The notes beneath the pieces are model-generated. The model was not told the DNA's origin. It ran no database searches and was given only the letters and a program-made list of their open reading frames with translations. Positions 1 to 7,810 of a stretch of DNA of 33,083 nucleotides are shown piece by piece. The position numbers and the translations under genes are program-made. How positions within the stretch are numbered: position 1 is the stretch's first letter; each line of letters begins with the position of its first letter. Location: assembly GCF_010692325.1 (NCBI RefSeq), contig NZ_JAAHHW010000047.1:13969-47051 (forward strand), given 5' to 3'. This DNA comes from Moorena sp. SIO3I8. Its GTDB lineage: Bacteria; Cyanobacteriota; Cyanobacteriia; Cyanobacteriales; Coleofasciculaceae.

Positions 1-575
1 TGCTCACTAATTTCTAAATAGCTAGCAAAAGGCTCACCATTGGGATAATACAGCACCAATTGAGATGCTACTAACTCAAAGGTAATTCCTAAACGGGGAC
101 TCACCCAACCCAGCATCTGGGGGATGGGTTCTAGTTTTTTTCCTGAACGCAACCAGCCTTTTAGTTTGGCTCTGTTTGGATCATACAGATAGTACTCTTC
201 TACTCCATGGGTCCGGTAAAACTTGAGTTTATCCTCTTCTAATTCCTTGATGGTGTTGGTTTCTGATGCTATTTCAAAGGTGACTTGGGGATTAAGGTTA
301 TCTTCAACCCAGGTCTTGTAAGAACGTCGATGCCCTTTCGGTCTACCGATAACTACCATCACATCGGGGGCTTGGTTGATTTTGGGTTCTCCTTGTTCTG
401 GATACCACAACAAATCCCCAGCGATGAATACATTAGGGTCATCTTTGAAGTGGACTTCTAGGCCATACTTAATGGTGGTAATTAGTTCAAATTGAAGGGT
501 ATTGTCGGCCATGGGTTTCCCGTCACTTTCGGGATAGAAGATGTCATCGGTGGTGGGAGTAATTTGCTGAATCAT
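1..575 (-). CDS. Uma2 family protein, C-terminus beyond window
   Basis: Minus-strand frame open from the ATG at 575 to the window edge, so the C-terminal end is cut off by the window. The product begins MIQQITPTTDDIFYPESDG and matches the next gene (697-1440) almost residue for residue. It carries the Uma2 core: a conserved APDVMVV stretch, FEIAS with the likely catalytic Glu, and the EEYYLYDPNRAKLKGW strand. Uma2 proteins are PD-(D/E)XK-fold putative nucleases, very numerous in filamentous cyanobacteria and of unproven function. An in-frame stop lies upstream of this ATG. Few differences from the second copy are visible, e.g. KDDPNVFIAGD here against KDYPNVFVAGD there. Family confidence is high, biological role unknown. 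Confidence 0.85.
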   Translation of the reverse strand, partial: MIQQITPTTDDIFYPESDGKPMADNTLQFELITTIKYGLEVHFKDDPNVFIAGDLLWYPEQGEPKINQAPDVMVVIGRPKGHRRSYKTWVEDNLNPQVTFEIASETNTIKELEEDKLKFYRTHGVEEYYLYDPNRAKLKGWLRSGKKLEPIPQMLGWVSPRLGITFELVASQLVLYYPNGEPFASYLEISE

Positions 576-618
576 AGGAAAAATTGTTTGGGTTAATGGG
601 AGTCGGGATCCCCCCTAG

Positions 619-690
619 CCCCCCTTAATAAGGGGGGAATGGAGTAGGGAACAGGAAAAATCCTGTCTACCTGATTACTAGGAGAATTGC
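619..690. repeat. G/C-run hairpin followed by dispersed short repeat
   Basis: A palindrome CCCCCCTT-aat-AAGGGGGG occupies 619-637. After it, 650-690 holds a short motif (caggaaaaatcctg, then tctacctgattact, then gagaa) that recurs, diverged, at 3427-3475 and 9628-9675. The whole lies between the two Uma2 copies. No coding potential; the hairpin could stop transcription from the downstream gene but lacks a one-sided U-run. Confidence 0.5.
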
Positions 691-696
691 TAGAGA

Positions 697-1440
697 TTAT
701 AGGTTAAAATCCTCGGGATTTATCCCTTTGGCTTTTAATTGCTCTAGCAATGCTTTCATACGAATTCGTTCAAGCTCTAAAGCTTGCTCCGCTTGTTCTG
801 CCCGTTGGCGTTCTTGTTCTTTTTCGAGCCTTTCGAGCTCTGCCTGTTGTTGAGCCATATCTCTTTGCTCACTAATTTCTAAATAGCTAGCAAAAGGCTC
901 ACCATTGGGATAATACAGCACCAATTGAGATGCTACTAACTCAAAGGTAATTCCTAAACGGGGACTCACCCAACCCAGCATCTGGGGGATGGGTTCTAGT
1001 TTTTTTCCTGAACGCAACCAGCCTTTTAGTTTGGCTCTGTTTGGATCATACAGATAGTACTCTTCTACTCCATGGGTCCGGTAAAACTTGAGTTTATCCT
1101 CTTCTAATTCCTTGATGGTGTTGGTTTCTGATGCTATTTCAAAGGTGACTTGGGGATTAAGGTTATCTTCAACCCAGGTCTTGTAAGAACGTCGATGCCC
1201 TTTCGGTCTACCGATAACTACCATCACATCGGGGGCTTGGTTGATTTTGGGTTCTCCTTGTACTGGATACCACAACAAATCCCCGGCAACGAATACATTG
1301 GGGTAATCTTTGAAGTGGACTTCCAGGCCATACTTAATGGTGGTAATTAGTTCAAATTGAAGGGTATTGTCGGCCATTGGTTTGCCGTCACTTTCGGGAT
1401 AGAAGATGTCATCGGTGGTGGGAGTAATTTGCTGAATCAT
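697..1440 (-). CDS. Uma2 family protein with coiled-coil tail (copy 2)
   Basis: Complete second copy of the tandem Uma2 gene, 247 residues from the ATG at 1440. This start matches the only available start of copy 1; a TTG at 1458 and a GTG just after it would add a few residues (VKIYP). Residues 1-180 form the Uma2 PD-(D/E)XK-like domain with APDVMVV, FEIAS and YYLYDPNRAKLKGW. From about 190 to 240 the chain is rich in Gln, Glu, Arg and Ala (QQQAELERLEKEQERQRAE), a clear coiled coil, ending in the LLEQLKAKGINPEDF tail typical of this cyanobacterial subfamily. The DNA from 866 to 1440 repeats 1-575 at a fixed offset of 865 bp. Function beyond a putative nuclease fold is unknown. Confidence 0.88.
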   Translation of the reverse strand: MIQQITPTTDDIFYPESDGKPMADNTLQFELITTIKYGLEVHFKDYPNVFVAGDLLWYPVQGEPKINQAPDVMVVIGRPKGHRRSYKTWVEDNLNPQVTFEIASETNTIKELEEDKLKFYRTHGVEEYYLYDPNRAKLKGWLRSGKKLEPIPQMLGWVSPRLGITFELVASQLVLYYPNGEPFASYLEISEQRDMAQQQAELERLEKEQERQRAEQAEQALELERIRMKALLEQLKAKGINPEDFNL

Positions 1441-1537
1441 AGGATAAATTTTCACCAAATACTGGAAGCCTATTCTATCTTATCACACCCCATAAACAAA
1501 CTACCATTTTAACAGATTTTTGGTGAAGCAAACGTGT

Positions 1538-1543
1538 TATAAT
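1538..1543 (+). promoter_or_regulatory. Putative -10 box for the VWA lipoprotein gene
   Basis: A perfect TATAAT lies about 45 bp before the ATG at 1588 in an AT-rich gap between diverging genes. No convincing -35 is seen at 17 bp. Assignment rests on the -10 alone. Confidence 0.4.
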
Positions 1544-1587
1544 TTAATTGGTGCTTGATCTTAGATTCAACAACTAAGGGATGTGTG

Positions 1588-3351
1588 ATGTTTAATTATA
1601 GCAATCTCCCCAAGATTTTTACTTCAATCTCTTGGAAACTCTCTTTGGTACCTTTCTCTTCTGTTCTCTTGCTCCTTGGTGCTTGTCAGACTAGTCCAAC
1701 AATCAACCAAACAGTTAACCGAGGTTTAGAAATTCGCTTTCTGGCAGGGAGTGACTTAAAAGATTTTTGCGATCGCGTAGCGTGACCTTCGGTCAATCGC
1801 GCTGCCACCAAACTCAATAACTCCCAGCCTAAACTAGAGGATGGTACTCCCTTTTATCTAACCTGCGATACTAAAGGAAGTGGGGATGTGGTGGAGGAAG
1901 TTCTTAATCTTACTAAACAATTGCAATCTGGTGCGATCGCTCCTGAAGACTCCCAATTTCCTACTTTAATTTCTGTCGATGGAGAAATTTACCAGAGTCA
2001 GCTGATCTTCCAGATTAATAAAATTTTTCCAGGACAGAACTATATCCCAGATTTAACTGAATCACCTCTGCTTGCTTACAGTCCGATGGTTTTTATGACC
2101 CAAGCTGATTTAGCCGGAAGTTTAGCAGCAGTGGACGATCTCTATGTTTCCTTGGTAGAGGCGAAAAATCACCAGGATCTAGACCCCAAGGCGGCTGCTT
2201 TACCAATAACCTACGTTCACACCGCCCCAACCCGTTCCAATTCTGGCTTGCAAACCCTAGTGGCTCAATTTGCTTCGGTTTCCGGTAAGCGTCCTGAAGA
2301 ACTCACCATAGCTGATGTAAAAAAATACCAAGATCGGGTTCAGAAAATCCAAAACAAAATCACCCGTTACGGCAAATCTACGGGGTCTTTAGCGAAATCG
2401 ATGGTGAACAACGGTCCCTTTTGGGCTTCTGTGGGCTCTGTCTACGAATCCTTAGTGATTTCTGCCAACAGTCAAGGTAATAATACGGTTAACTATCAAG
2501 CGGTTTATCCTTCTGCTACCTTTAGTTCCAACATTCGCGCCATCCTCCCCAATGCCCCATGGGTGAGTGACAAAGAAAAAGCAGCAGGGGAAAAAGTTAT
2601 TGAATTCCTACGGCAACCAGAAACCCAAAAAATTGCGGTAGACTTGGGCTTACGTCCAGGGATTCCAGGGGGGCCCCTTGGCAGTAAGTTTTCCTCTGAA
2701 TTTGGGGTACAAGCCAATCCTCAATACGATTCCTACCGTCCTCCTAAACCGGAAGTGGTAGAAGCGATGTTGCAAAGTTGGCAAAGCTACGCCAAAAAAC
2801 CTTCCCAAGTTGCTTTAGTCGTAGATGTTTCCGGTTCTATGAGAGGTGAGAAACTCTCGGCTGTGCAGAATACGTTACTGAACTACGTGCAGAATATCGG
2901 TTCAAGGGAAAAGATAGCGATTATTCCTTTCAGTAATGAGATTAAGCAGCCCTTTATGGTGGAAGGCACACCCCAAGGAAAAGCTGAGGGGATAAAATTT
3001 ATTGGTAGTCTGAAAGCTGGGGGAGGAACTCGATTATATGATAGTGCTCTTTTTGCTCGGAACTGGTTAAAACAAAATTTTAAAACAAACGCGATTAATG
3101 CGGTGTTGATTTTGACCGATGGTGATGATTCTGGCTCGGAAATTACTCTCGATAACCTCTCAAAACAATTACAAAGCAGTAACTTTGAAGCGGATGAAAG
3201 TATTGCTTTTTTCACCGTCGGTTACGGCAAACAAGGAGAATTTAGTCCTAAAGTATTGCAAACAATTGCTGAACTAAATGGGGGCTATTATCGTCAGGGC
3301 AATCCCGAAACGATTTCTAAGTTGATCGCAGATTTACAAGTTGAGTTTTAA
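1588..3351 (+). pseudogene. Solute-binding/VWA lipoprotein interrupted by in-frame TGA
   Basis: One reading frame runs from ATG 1588 to TAA 3351 (587 residues), broken only by the TGA at 1783-1785. The start has a lipoprotein signal: hydrophobic run then LLLLGAC with the lipobox Cys at residue 33. After it comes a periplasmic solute-binding-like domain (HTAPTRSNSG motif, SVYESLV) and, near the C-terminus, a VWA domain with the MIDAS signature VVDVSGSM and ILTDGDD. It would be an exported, membrane-anchored, metal-ion-dependent adhesion-type protein. The stop lies inside a 24-bp insertion in a HIP1 site; removing it joins KDFCDR to AATKLN smoothly. Alternatives are stop readthrough, or restart at GTG 1888 giving a 487-residue protein without export signal. 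Neighbour 4283-5389 shares the solute-binding fold. Confidence 0.8.
1769..1800. repeat. HIP1-associated palindromic insertion (TGA variant)
   Basis: GCGATCGC at 1769-1776 is followed by 24 bp containing the hairpin GACC-ttc-GGTC and ending in AATCGC. Length 24 keeps the frame (codons for V A stop P S V N R). The same unit with the same TGA is at 3850-3881; a GTGGCC/GGCCA version is at 6210-6241. The change from TGG to TGA is matched on the other arm, so pairing is kept. Confidence 0.8.
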
Positions 3352-3400
3352 GTCAATTATAGCAGTTATCAATTGGATGAAGTACAAATTACTTGGTTTT

Positions 3401-3431
3401 AGGGAGCAGGGAGCAGGGAGCAGGGAGCAGG
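3401..3431. repeat. Heptamer tandem repeat (GGAGCAG)n
   Basis: Four copies of the heptamer GGAGCAG in a row between two genes, followed by the dispersed motif ending in AACGCTATA (3432-3475). This is the short tandemly repeated class common in filamentous cyanobacteria. No gene is seen in 3352-3506. Confidence 0.8.
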
Positions 3432-3506
3432 AAAAAAAATTACATGTACCTCATTAGAATAGTTAACGCTATACAGTTTAAGTAAATTATCAGTCGCTGA
3501 TTACCC

Positions 3507-4268
3507 ATGAGGCAACCCATGTTAACGTTTGCAAATCCTCTTCATTATCCCCTAGCGGTCTTAGCAGGAGGTGTAGTCCATGCGATCGCAGTACGAGTTG
3601 CTCGACTTCCTAGCCCCATTGCTATACCCCTAGCAGGAGTGGTCACGGTGGCTGGTGCCACTGTTCTTAAGCAAAAGGAAAGTCAACGACCCCCGACCCT
3701 ACAAAACCCTGCCTTGGAAAGGGAATTACAACAGGTACGACAACAGGCTCAACTGATTGCTCAGAAAGCAGAAAGCCTGCGCTCAGAATCGGAAAAACTT
3801 GCCCTTGCTACCACCGAAATGGAGCTACTTTCTACTATTCAATTCGCATGCGATCGCGTAGCGTGACCTTCGGTCAATCGCGCGTTAGAATTACCAGCCA
3901 AAATTGACCAATTCTCCCAACGTCTCCATGGTACCGACTCCCTGCTTTCAGTAACCGAGTTAAAGCAGCAGTTGCAGGAGGTAGAAGCGAAAAAAACTAA
4001 GAGTTCTGGAGTCGCTAGGCAACAATTACAGCAATTAGCGACCAGCTTGCAGCACAACATTACCCTGGCTCGACAAGGGGAAGATGCTAGACAAGCCCAG
4101 GTGATTGCTCTAGCTACTTTGATTACTGATACTGCGGGAGTTTTACAACAGTTGCAGAATCGCCTGCGGACAAGCAATTTAGAAGATGCCCAAACCGTGG
4201 AAGAATTGCGCTCCCTCAGTACCGAATTGGCAGGTTTTCAAGACAATATGGCTCTTTTCCTATCTTAA
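3507..4268 (+). pseudogene. Membrane coiled-coil protein interrupted by in-frame TGA
   Basis: A single frame from ATG 3507 to TAA 4268 (253 residues) is cut only by TGA 3864-3866, inside the same 24-bp insertion as in the upstream gene. Residues 10-55 are hydrophobic with Gly and Pro (probably one or two membrane helices around AVLAGGVVHAIAV and IPLAGVVTVAGA). The remainder is a long Gln/Glu/Leu coiled coil (ERELQQVRQQAQLIAQKAES; then QQLQEVEAKKTKSS and QTVEELRSLSTELAGF). Removing the insertion gives a smooth join FACDR-ALELPAK. The family is not recognised. It sits between two solute-binding proteins, with 14 bp to the downstream ATG, so the three are probably one operon. Either it is a broken gene, or the TGA is read through, or two fragments are made. 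Confidence 0.7.
3850..3881. repeat. HIP1-associated palindromic insertion (TGA variant, second copy)
   Basis: Identical over its 32 bp to the element at 1769-1800, again in frame in a coding sequence and in the same orientation, so again giving TGA. The uninterrupted target would be a plain GCGATCGC. Confidence 0.8.
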
Positions 4269-4282
4269 CTTGATCAGAATTC

Positions 4283-5389
4283 ATGGATAATAAAACAACT
4301 AAAACAATTACATCCCTGGGGATTATCGCTGTTTCCCTAGGCATTGCCTACGCTCCTTTACCAGGATTAAACCAAACCCTTTATGTGGTAAGTGGAACAG
4401 AATTGCAAGAACCCCTCGCTGTTCTGGAACAACGTTTTGAAGAAACCTATTCTAATATTAACATCGAATTTAAATTCCAAGGCTCCCAGGAATTAGTCAA
4501 TCGCTATCTCGATGAAAAGAAGGATTTTAAACCCACAATTTTAATTCCAGCCAATGGGGTTTTGTTGAATGAATTGAGCGATCGCTGGCAAGCCCAAAAC
4601 ACTACTCCACCTTTTTATGATAACCCCCAACCCATTGCCAAAACCCTATTAGTAGGTATTGCTTGGCCAGAACGGGGAGAAGTTCTGTTTCCCGATGGTC
4701 GTTTTCAATGGTTAAAACTAGAAAATGCCATGAAAAAGCGCAATTGGCAGGAGATTGGCGGCAATCCTAACTGGGGTAGTTTTGACTTTGTGACTACCGA
4801 TCCTAATCGTTCCAATAGCGGACAACTGACCTTAAGTCTTTGGACACAGAGTAATTCTGGGGGCGCAACCTTATCCCCAACTAATTTTAATAGCTCGGAA
4901 ATTCAATCTCTGTTCGGTTTAGTAAAGCGGTCTGTCTATCAACCGCCACGCTCAACGGACACTCTATTGCAAGAGTTTATTGCTCGTGGCCCCAATGAGG
5001 CAGATGTTGCTACTGTATATGAAAGCATTGCCCTCTACCGTTGGGAACAAGCAGCCCAGACTCAAAGCAAGCCCGATCAGATTTATTATTTTAATCCCAC
5101 CATTGAAACGGTTTCCACCGCAGCCATTGTGCGCAGAGATGTGAACTCGCAACAGGTAAAAGCAGCACGGAAATTCCTCCAATTCCTAACTGCTCCAGAA
5201 CAACAAAAAACCTTTGTGCAATACGGTTTTCGTCCTGTGATTGGGGGTATTGATTTGCAATCTGTCTCCGGCAGTCCTTGGACAAAACGTATTCCCGGTG
5301 CAAAAACTGACCCTAATTTAAAAACTTTAGCACCACCAAATTCTGAAGTGATTGGGGAAATTCAACGGATGTGGAATCGGGTGGAGTAG
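4283..5389 (+). CDS. Solute-binding (SBP_bac_11-like) protein
   Basis: 368 residues from ATG 4283. An N-terminal hydrophobic stretch (SLGIIAVSLGIAYA) is a signal peptide or anchor, so the protein is exported or periplasmic. The body is a type 2 periplasmic-binding fold: LYVVSGTELQEPL at the start, FKFQGSQELV, TTDPNRSNSGQLTLSLW, ATVYESIALYRW and a final KAARKFLQFLTAPEQQKTF. These mirror the solute-binding half of the VWA protein upstream (HTAPTRSNSG, ESLV, EFLRQPETQKIAV), so the two are paralogous domains. No ABC permease or ATPase is nearby, so a role as a transporter subunit is not shown; ligand unknown. The gene is intact, unlike its two upstream partners. Confidence 0.8.
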   Translation: MDNKTTKTITSLGIIAVSLGIAYAPLPGLNQTLYVVSGTELQEPLAVLEQRFEETYSNINIEFKFQGSQELVNRYLDEKKDFKPTILIPANGVLLNELSDRWQAQNTTPPFYDNPQPIAKTLLVGIAWPERGEVLFPDGRFQWLKLENAMKKRNWQEIGGNPNWGSFDFVTTDPNRSNSGQLTLSLWTQSNSGGATLSPTNFNSSEIQSLFGLVKRSVYQPPRSTDTLLQEFIARGPNEADVATVYESIALYRWEQAAQTQSKPDQIYYFNPTIETVSTAAIVRRDVNSQQVKAARKFLQFLTAPEQQKTFVQYGFRPVIGGIDLQSVSGSPWTKRIPGAKTDPNLKTLAPPNSEVIGEIQRMWNRVE

Positions 5390-5448
5390 GGAGTAGGGAG
5401 TAGGGAGTCGGGAGTCGGGAGTCGGCAGTCGGCAGTCGGCAGTCGTGA
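5386..5448. repeat. Evolving heptamer tandem array
   Basis: Nine heptamers in three blocks of three: GGAGTAG x3, GGAGTCG x3, GCAGTCG x3. The array begins inside the stop codon region of the solute-binding gene, with GGAGTAG encoding its final Glu and TAG stop. The blocks show one substitution between neighbours. Confidence 0.85.
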
Positions 5449-5564
5449 AACTCCCTTATTAAGGTGCTGCATCGCTGTTCCCTCTCCTCGGTTAACACCT
5501 GCATTCTAGTAATTAAATATAACCCGTTAAGCAATTGAACTAATCAACCCTAGGAGGAACAAAG

Positions 5565-5615
5565 ATGAAACGTCTCTTACGTCGATTTCGGTCTATCGCT
5601 GAGTTTGCCCAATAG
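5565..5615 (+). other. Very short ORF with strong Shine-Dalgarno
   Basis: TAGGAGGAAC precedes ATG 5565 by about 6 bp, opening MKRLLRRFRSIAEFAQ and then TAG. Sixteen basic residues cannot be assigned. It may be the 5' end of a gene lost by deletion, or a real small peptide. The rest of 5449-5783 shows no other coding signal. Confidence 0.3.
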
Positions 5616-5783
5616 CAGCGTCCCCAGTATAACCTGCCAGTCGATTCATGAAAGCAAACCCGTGGGTGTTAAACTAGGCTGATGCCAACTAGCTCGTAAT
5701 CTAACATCTGCAGCGATTACTATTTTTTTGGTTTTTCAATGATAGAATATACAACAAAAAATAATATCTAGGGAAAAAGAACA

Positions 5784-6005
5784 ATGAAATCATTAAACGA
5801 CTATAAAATTATTTTACGTCCCGATGACAATGGAACTTTTGTCGCCTATATTCCAGCCATTAAAGGATGTCATGCCTGGGGAGAAACTCCTGAAGCAGCC
5901 CTCTGTGAATTAAATCCTGTTTTTGAGATGATTCAAGAAGAATACCTCGAAGAAGGCAAAAATTTACCTGATGATGTCGAGGTAACAGTTTCTCATGCCA
6001 GCTAA
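5784..6005 (+). CDS. hicB: HicB-family antitoxin
   Basis: 73 residues from ATG 5784. The sequence has the HicB partial-RNase-H-like fold signature: a YKIILRPDDNGTFVAYIPAIKGCHAWGE-like opening (key residues V17, P20, G24, G29) and the helix PEAALCELNPVFEMIQEEYLEEGK. It is the antitoxin of a HicAB type II module and normally binds the HicA ribonuclease and its own promoter. It has no C-terminal DNA-binding tail, as in the short cyanobacterial forms. The hicA frame overlaps its end by 11 bp, giving the reverse antitoxin-toxin order. Its 3' end is copied at 7637-7690. Because HicA is broken, it is now probably orphaned. Confidence 0.85.
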   Translation: MKSLNDYKIILRPDDNGTFVAYIPAIKGCHAWGETPEAALCELNPVFEMIQEEYLEEGKNLPDDVEVTVSHAS

Positions 6006-6207
6006 AGCTAAAACCTTAGAAAAAGTTGCTAAACAATTAGGCTTTCATAAAGTTCGTCAAAAAGGAAGTCATGCCCGTTGGAAGCATCCGGATGGACGGT
6101 CAACCACTATTCCTGTTCATGGTAATGCTGAGATTGGAGGTTAGTTATTTCGAGAAATACTCAAGCAGTTAGGAATTAGTGAGAAGGAATTTGATCAACT
6201 AAAATAA
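5995..6207 (+). pseudogene. hicA: HicA toxin with premature TAG
   Basis: Frame from ATG 5995 to TAA 6205-6207 (70 codons) interrupted by TAG at 6142-6144 (codon 50). Before it is the HicA dsRBD-like mRNA interferase signature: LGFHKVRQKGSHARW with the catalytic His-26, then HPDGRSTTIPVHGNAEIGG. After it the expected C-terminal helix follows in frame, LFREILKQLGISEKEF. A single base change accounts for the stop, so the inactivation is recent. Loss of the last 20 residues should inactivate the toxin, leaving hicB without partner, unless the stop is suppressed. Confidence 0.85.
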
Positions 6208-6209
6208 GT

Positions 6210-6241
6210 GCGTTCGCGTAGCGTGGCCTACGGCCAATCGC
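6210..6241. repeat. HIP1-like palindromic element (TGG variant)
   Basis: GCGTTCGCGTAGCG, then TGGCC-tac-GGCCA, then ATCGC, just after the hicA frame. Same family as 1769-1800 and 3850-3881 but with G-C instead of A-T in the stem. Truncated or diverged relatives lie at 14133-14164, 16255-16272, 19580-19604 and 23461-23494. Confidence 0.75.
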
Positions 6242-6305
6242 TCTTTTATTGTGCGTTCGATTACACAAGATCTATCAAGACATTGTTACTATCGCTTTGG
6301 TAGAG

Positions 6306-7073
6306 CTAATCTAATAAAAACGACAGTGGACGACTCATATTCTGAGCAAAGCCAAGGAGCCCGCAATCCCGGTATTGGTAGAGTAATTTCCCCTGTGAAT
6401 CGAATAAGAAAGTTCCCCCTCGCTGGGTCAGATAAGCCCCATTGGGCACATAAGTATTCCAGTGGCTTAAAACCTCTGTCATATTCCGCAGCCGCAGGGT
6501 TGCCAATTCAAAGGGTCTTTGAAAACCTTTGCCACCAGCCAGCCTGAAGAATGAGCCCTTGATAGGGGGAAGTGGTATACCTCGCACAACCTCCTCATCA
6601 TCGAGCAACTGCGGAGCCTGACTATCGCCCCAATAGCCTCGAAATACTTCAGCTAGAGTGCCAGGACTACCAATACCCGCACACATCAGCAGCAGATTCA
6701 AGTAGGCATTTAGGGTTATTGAGAGCCCTGGTAGCTTGAGCGATAGTCCTGGATAAAGATTAAGCTGGTGGTGCAGCTGTGCATTGGCAGAGACAAACAA
6801 CCAATCCCCAGGAAACCCCGTATAGTTACAGAATCGCTTACCAGAATCGCGATTGCCAATACCAACAGCTCGTATTACTATACCCTCGCCCTGTAACCTT
6901 TTTGCTTCCCGTTGCAGCCACCAAGCGTATTCGAGACTGTCGAAATCTCCAAGTTGGGGCCAGACAAGTACCAGCTGGCGGGTGGCTGACTCACAACCGC
7001 TCAGAAGTGGCAGGATGACTCCATCACTTACCCGCTGGCACTGGGTCTGATTTAAGATTGTGTAAGGATTCAT
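6306..7073 (-). CDS. AhpC/TSA (PrxL2-like) family protein
   Basis: 255 residues from ATG 7073. The fold is the thioredoxin-like AhpC/TSA 'peroxiredoxin-like' family common in cyanobacteria: LVLVWPQLGDFDSLEYAWWL at the start, then GIVIRAVGIGNRDSGKRFC, GFPGDWLFVS, LLLMCAGIGSPGTLAEVFRGY and a final RPFELATLRLRNMTEVLSHW. The usual peroxidatic motif PxxxTxxC is not seen; Cys occurs at FCNYTG and MCAGIG instead, so peroxidase activity is doubtful. Probably cytoplasmic, redox role only inferred. It stands alone, convergent with the hic genes; upstream 7074-7231 probably carries its promoter. Confidence 0.8.
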   Translation of the reverse strand: MNPYTILNQTQCQRVSDGVILPLLSGCESATRQLVLVWPQLGDFDSLEYAWWLQREAKRLQGEGIVIRAVGIGNRDSGKRFCNYTGFPGDWLFVSANAQLHHQLNLYPGLSLKLPGLSITLNAYLNLLLMCAGIGSPGTLAEVFRGYWGDSQAPQLLDDEEVVRGIPLPPIKGSFFRLAGGKGFQRPFELATLRLRNMTEVLSHWNTYVPNGAYLTQRGGTFLFDSQGKLLYQYRDCGLLGFAQNMSRPLSFLLD

Positions 7074-7231
7074 TTTAAACCGGTTGTTTTAAGGGGAATG
7101 TTGTATTAAAAGTAAAGCACGTTTGGACATATTGATAAAAACTCAAATACGAGCCAGATAGCCTTCTTAATCTGTTGATAGATCGCCCAAATCGAATTTT
7201 TACAAAACAAGTCAGTACAACTTCGTCCACC

Positions 7232-7555
7232 ATGACCCTGCGCGAGATTAAATCCCAACTTTTAGCCCTTAGTTTAACTGAAAAAGCTCAAGCGATTCAG
7301 CTACTTCAGGAAGCTAGCAACATCTGGACAGGCATTGAAAAAACACCTGGTGTTTGCGGGGGAGATGCCCGGATTGCCAACACTCGTATTCCTGTTTGGG
7401 TTCTCGTTCAAGCTCGTAATCTTGGCAGCAGTGAAGTTGATCTTCTGCAAAATTACCCTACCCTAAGTGCCAGCGATGTTGCCAATGCTTGGGTTTATGC
7501 TAATGCTCACCCCGAAGAAATTGACCAAGCAATCCAGGATAATGATGAGGCTTGA
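7232..7555 (+). CDS. DUF433 family antitoxin
   Basis: 107 residues from ATG 7232 (TLREIKSQLLALSLTEKA); a TTG at 7175 would add 19 less typical residues. The C-terminal two thirds is the DUF433 winged-helix signature: GVCGGDARIANTRIPVWVL, then LLQNYPTLSASDVANAWVYA and ANAHPEEID. These proteins are antitoxins usually followed directly by a PIN-like DUF5615 toxin. Here the downstream frame starts as such a toxin but is chimeric and lacks a start (7556-7690), so the antitoxin is orphaned. Confidence 0.85.
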   Translation: MTLREIKSQLLALSLTEKAQAIQLLQEASNIWTGIEKTPGVCGGDARIANTRIPVWVLVQARNLGSSEVDLLQNYPTLSASDVANAWVYANAHPEEIDQAIQDNDEA

Positions 7556-7690
7556 GCGATCGCTGCTCTCTATGCTGATCAACAATTTCCTTTGAAGACA
7601 ACCCAACACCTCAGAAGTTTGACCCATGATGTCCTGGAAGGCAAAAATTTACCTGATGATGTCGAGGTAACAGTTTCTCATGCCAGCTAA
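7556..7690 (+). pseudogene. Chimeric remnant: DUF5615 toxin N-part joined to HicB C-part
   Basis: Reading on in the frame after the DUF433 stop gives LYADQQFPLKTTQHLRSLTHDVLEGK, the opening of a DUF5615 PIN-like toxin (acidic YAD motif, LRxLxHDVL). At about 7637 it runs without frame break into KNLPDDVEVTVSHAS and TAA, the exact C-terminus of HicB (5948-6005). No ATG opens this frame; an ATG in another frame at 7545 suggests a small frameshift in the original toxin. The join lies at a shared GAAGGCAAAAA-type stretch. Not expected to be functional. Confidence 0.75.
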
Positions 7691-7769
7691 AGCTAAAACC
7701 TTAGTGACTAAACTTTCTGAATCGGTCTTTGCTAAAATTTGGTATAATCCTGAAGATACCGAGTATTAA
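7680..7769 (+). pseudogene. Chimeric remnant: HicA N-terminus joined to antitoxin C-terminus
   Basis: ATG 7680 opens MPAKAKTL, the first eight residues of HicA (from 5995), and continues in frame as VTKLSESVFAKIWYNPEDTEY to TAA 7769. The second part looks like the C-terminal tail of short PIN-toxin antitoxins (LSExxxAKIWDNPEDxxY). So the hicB/hicA overlap segment was copied here and fused at both ends to unrelated TA fragments. The assignment of the tail is from pattern memory. Confidence 0.6.
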
Positions 7770-7810
7770 AACCTATAATTTTGGTAATCTTATTCAGTTT
7801 ATGTGCTGTT

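Noticed and set aside
6326-6345. AGTGGACGACT resembling the element operator
   Set aside because: Lies in the 3' part of the AhpC-like gene without promoter context and matches only one half; treated as chance.
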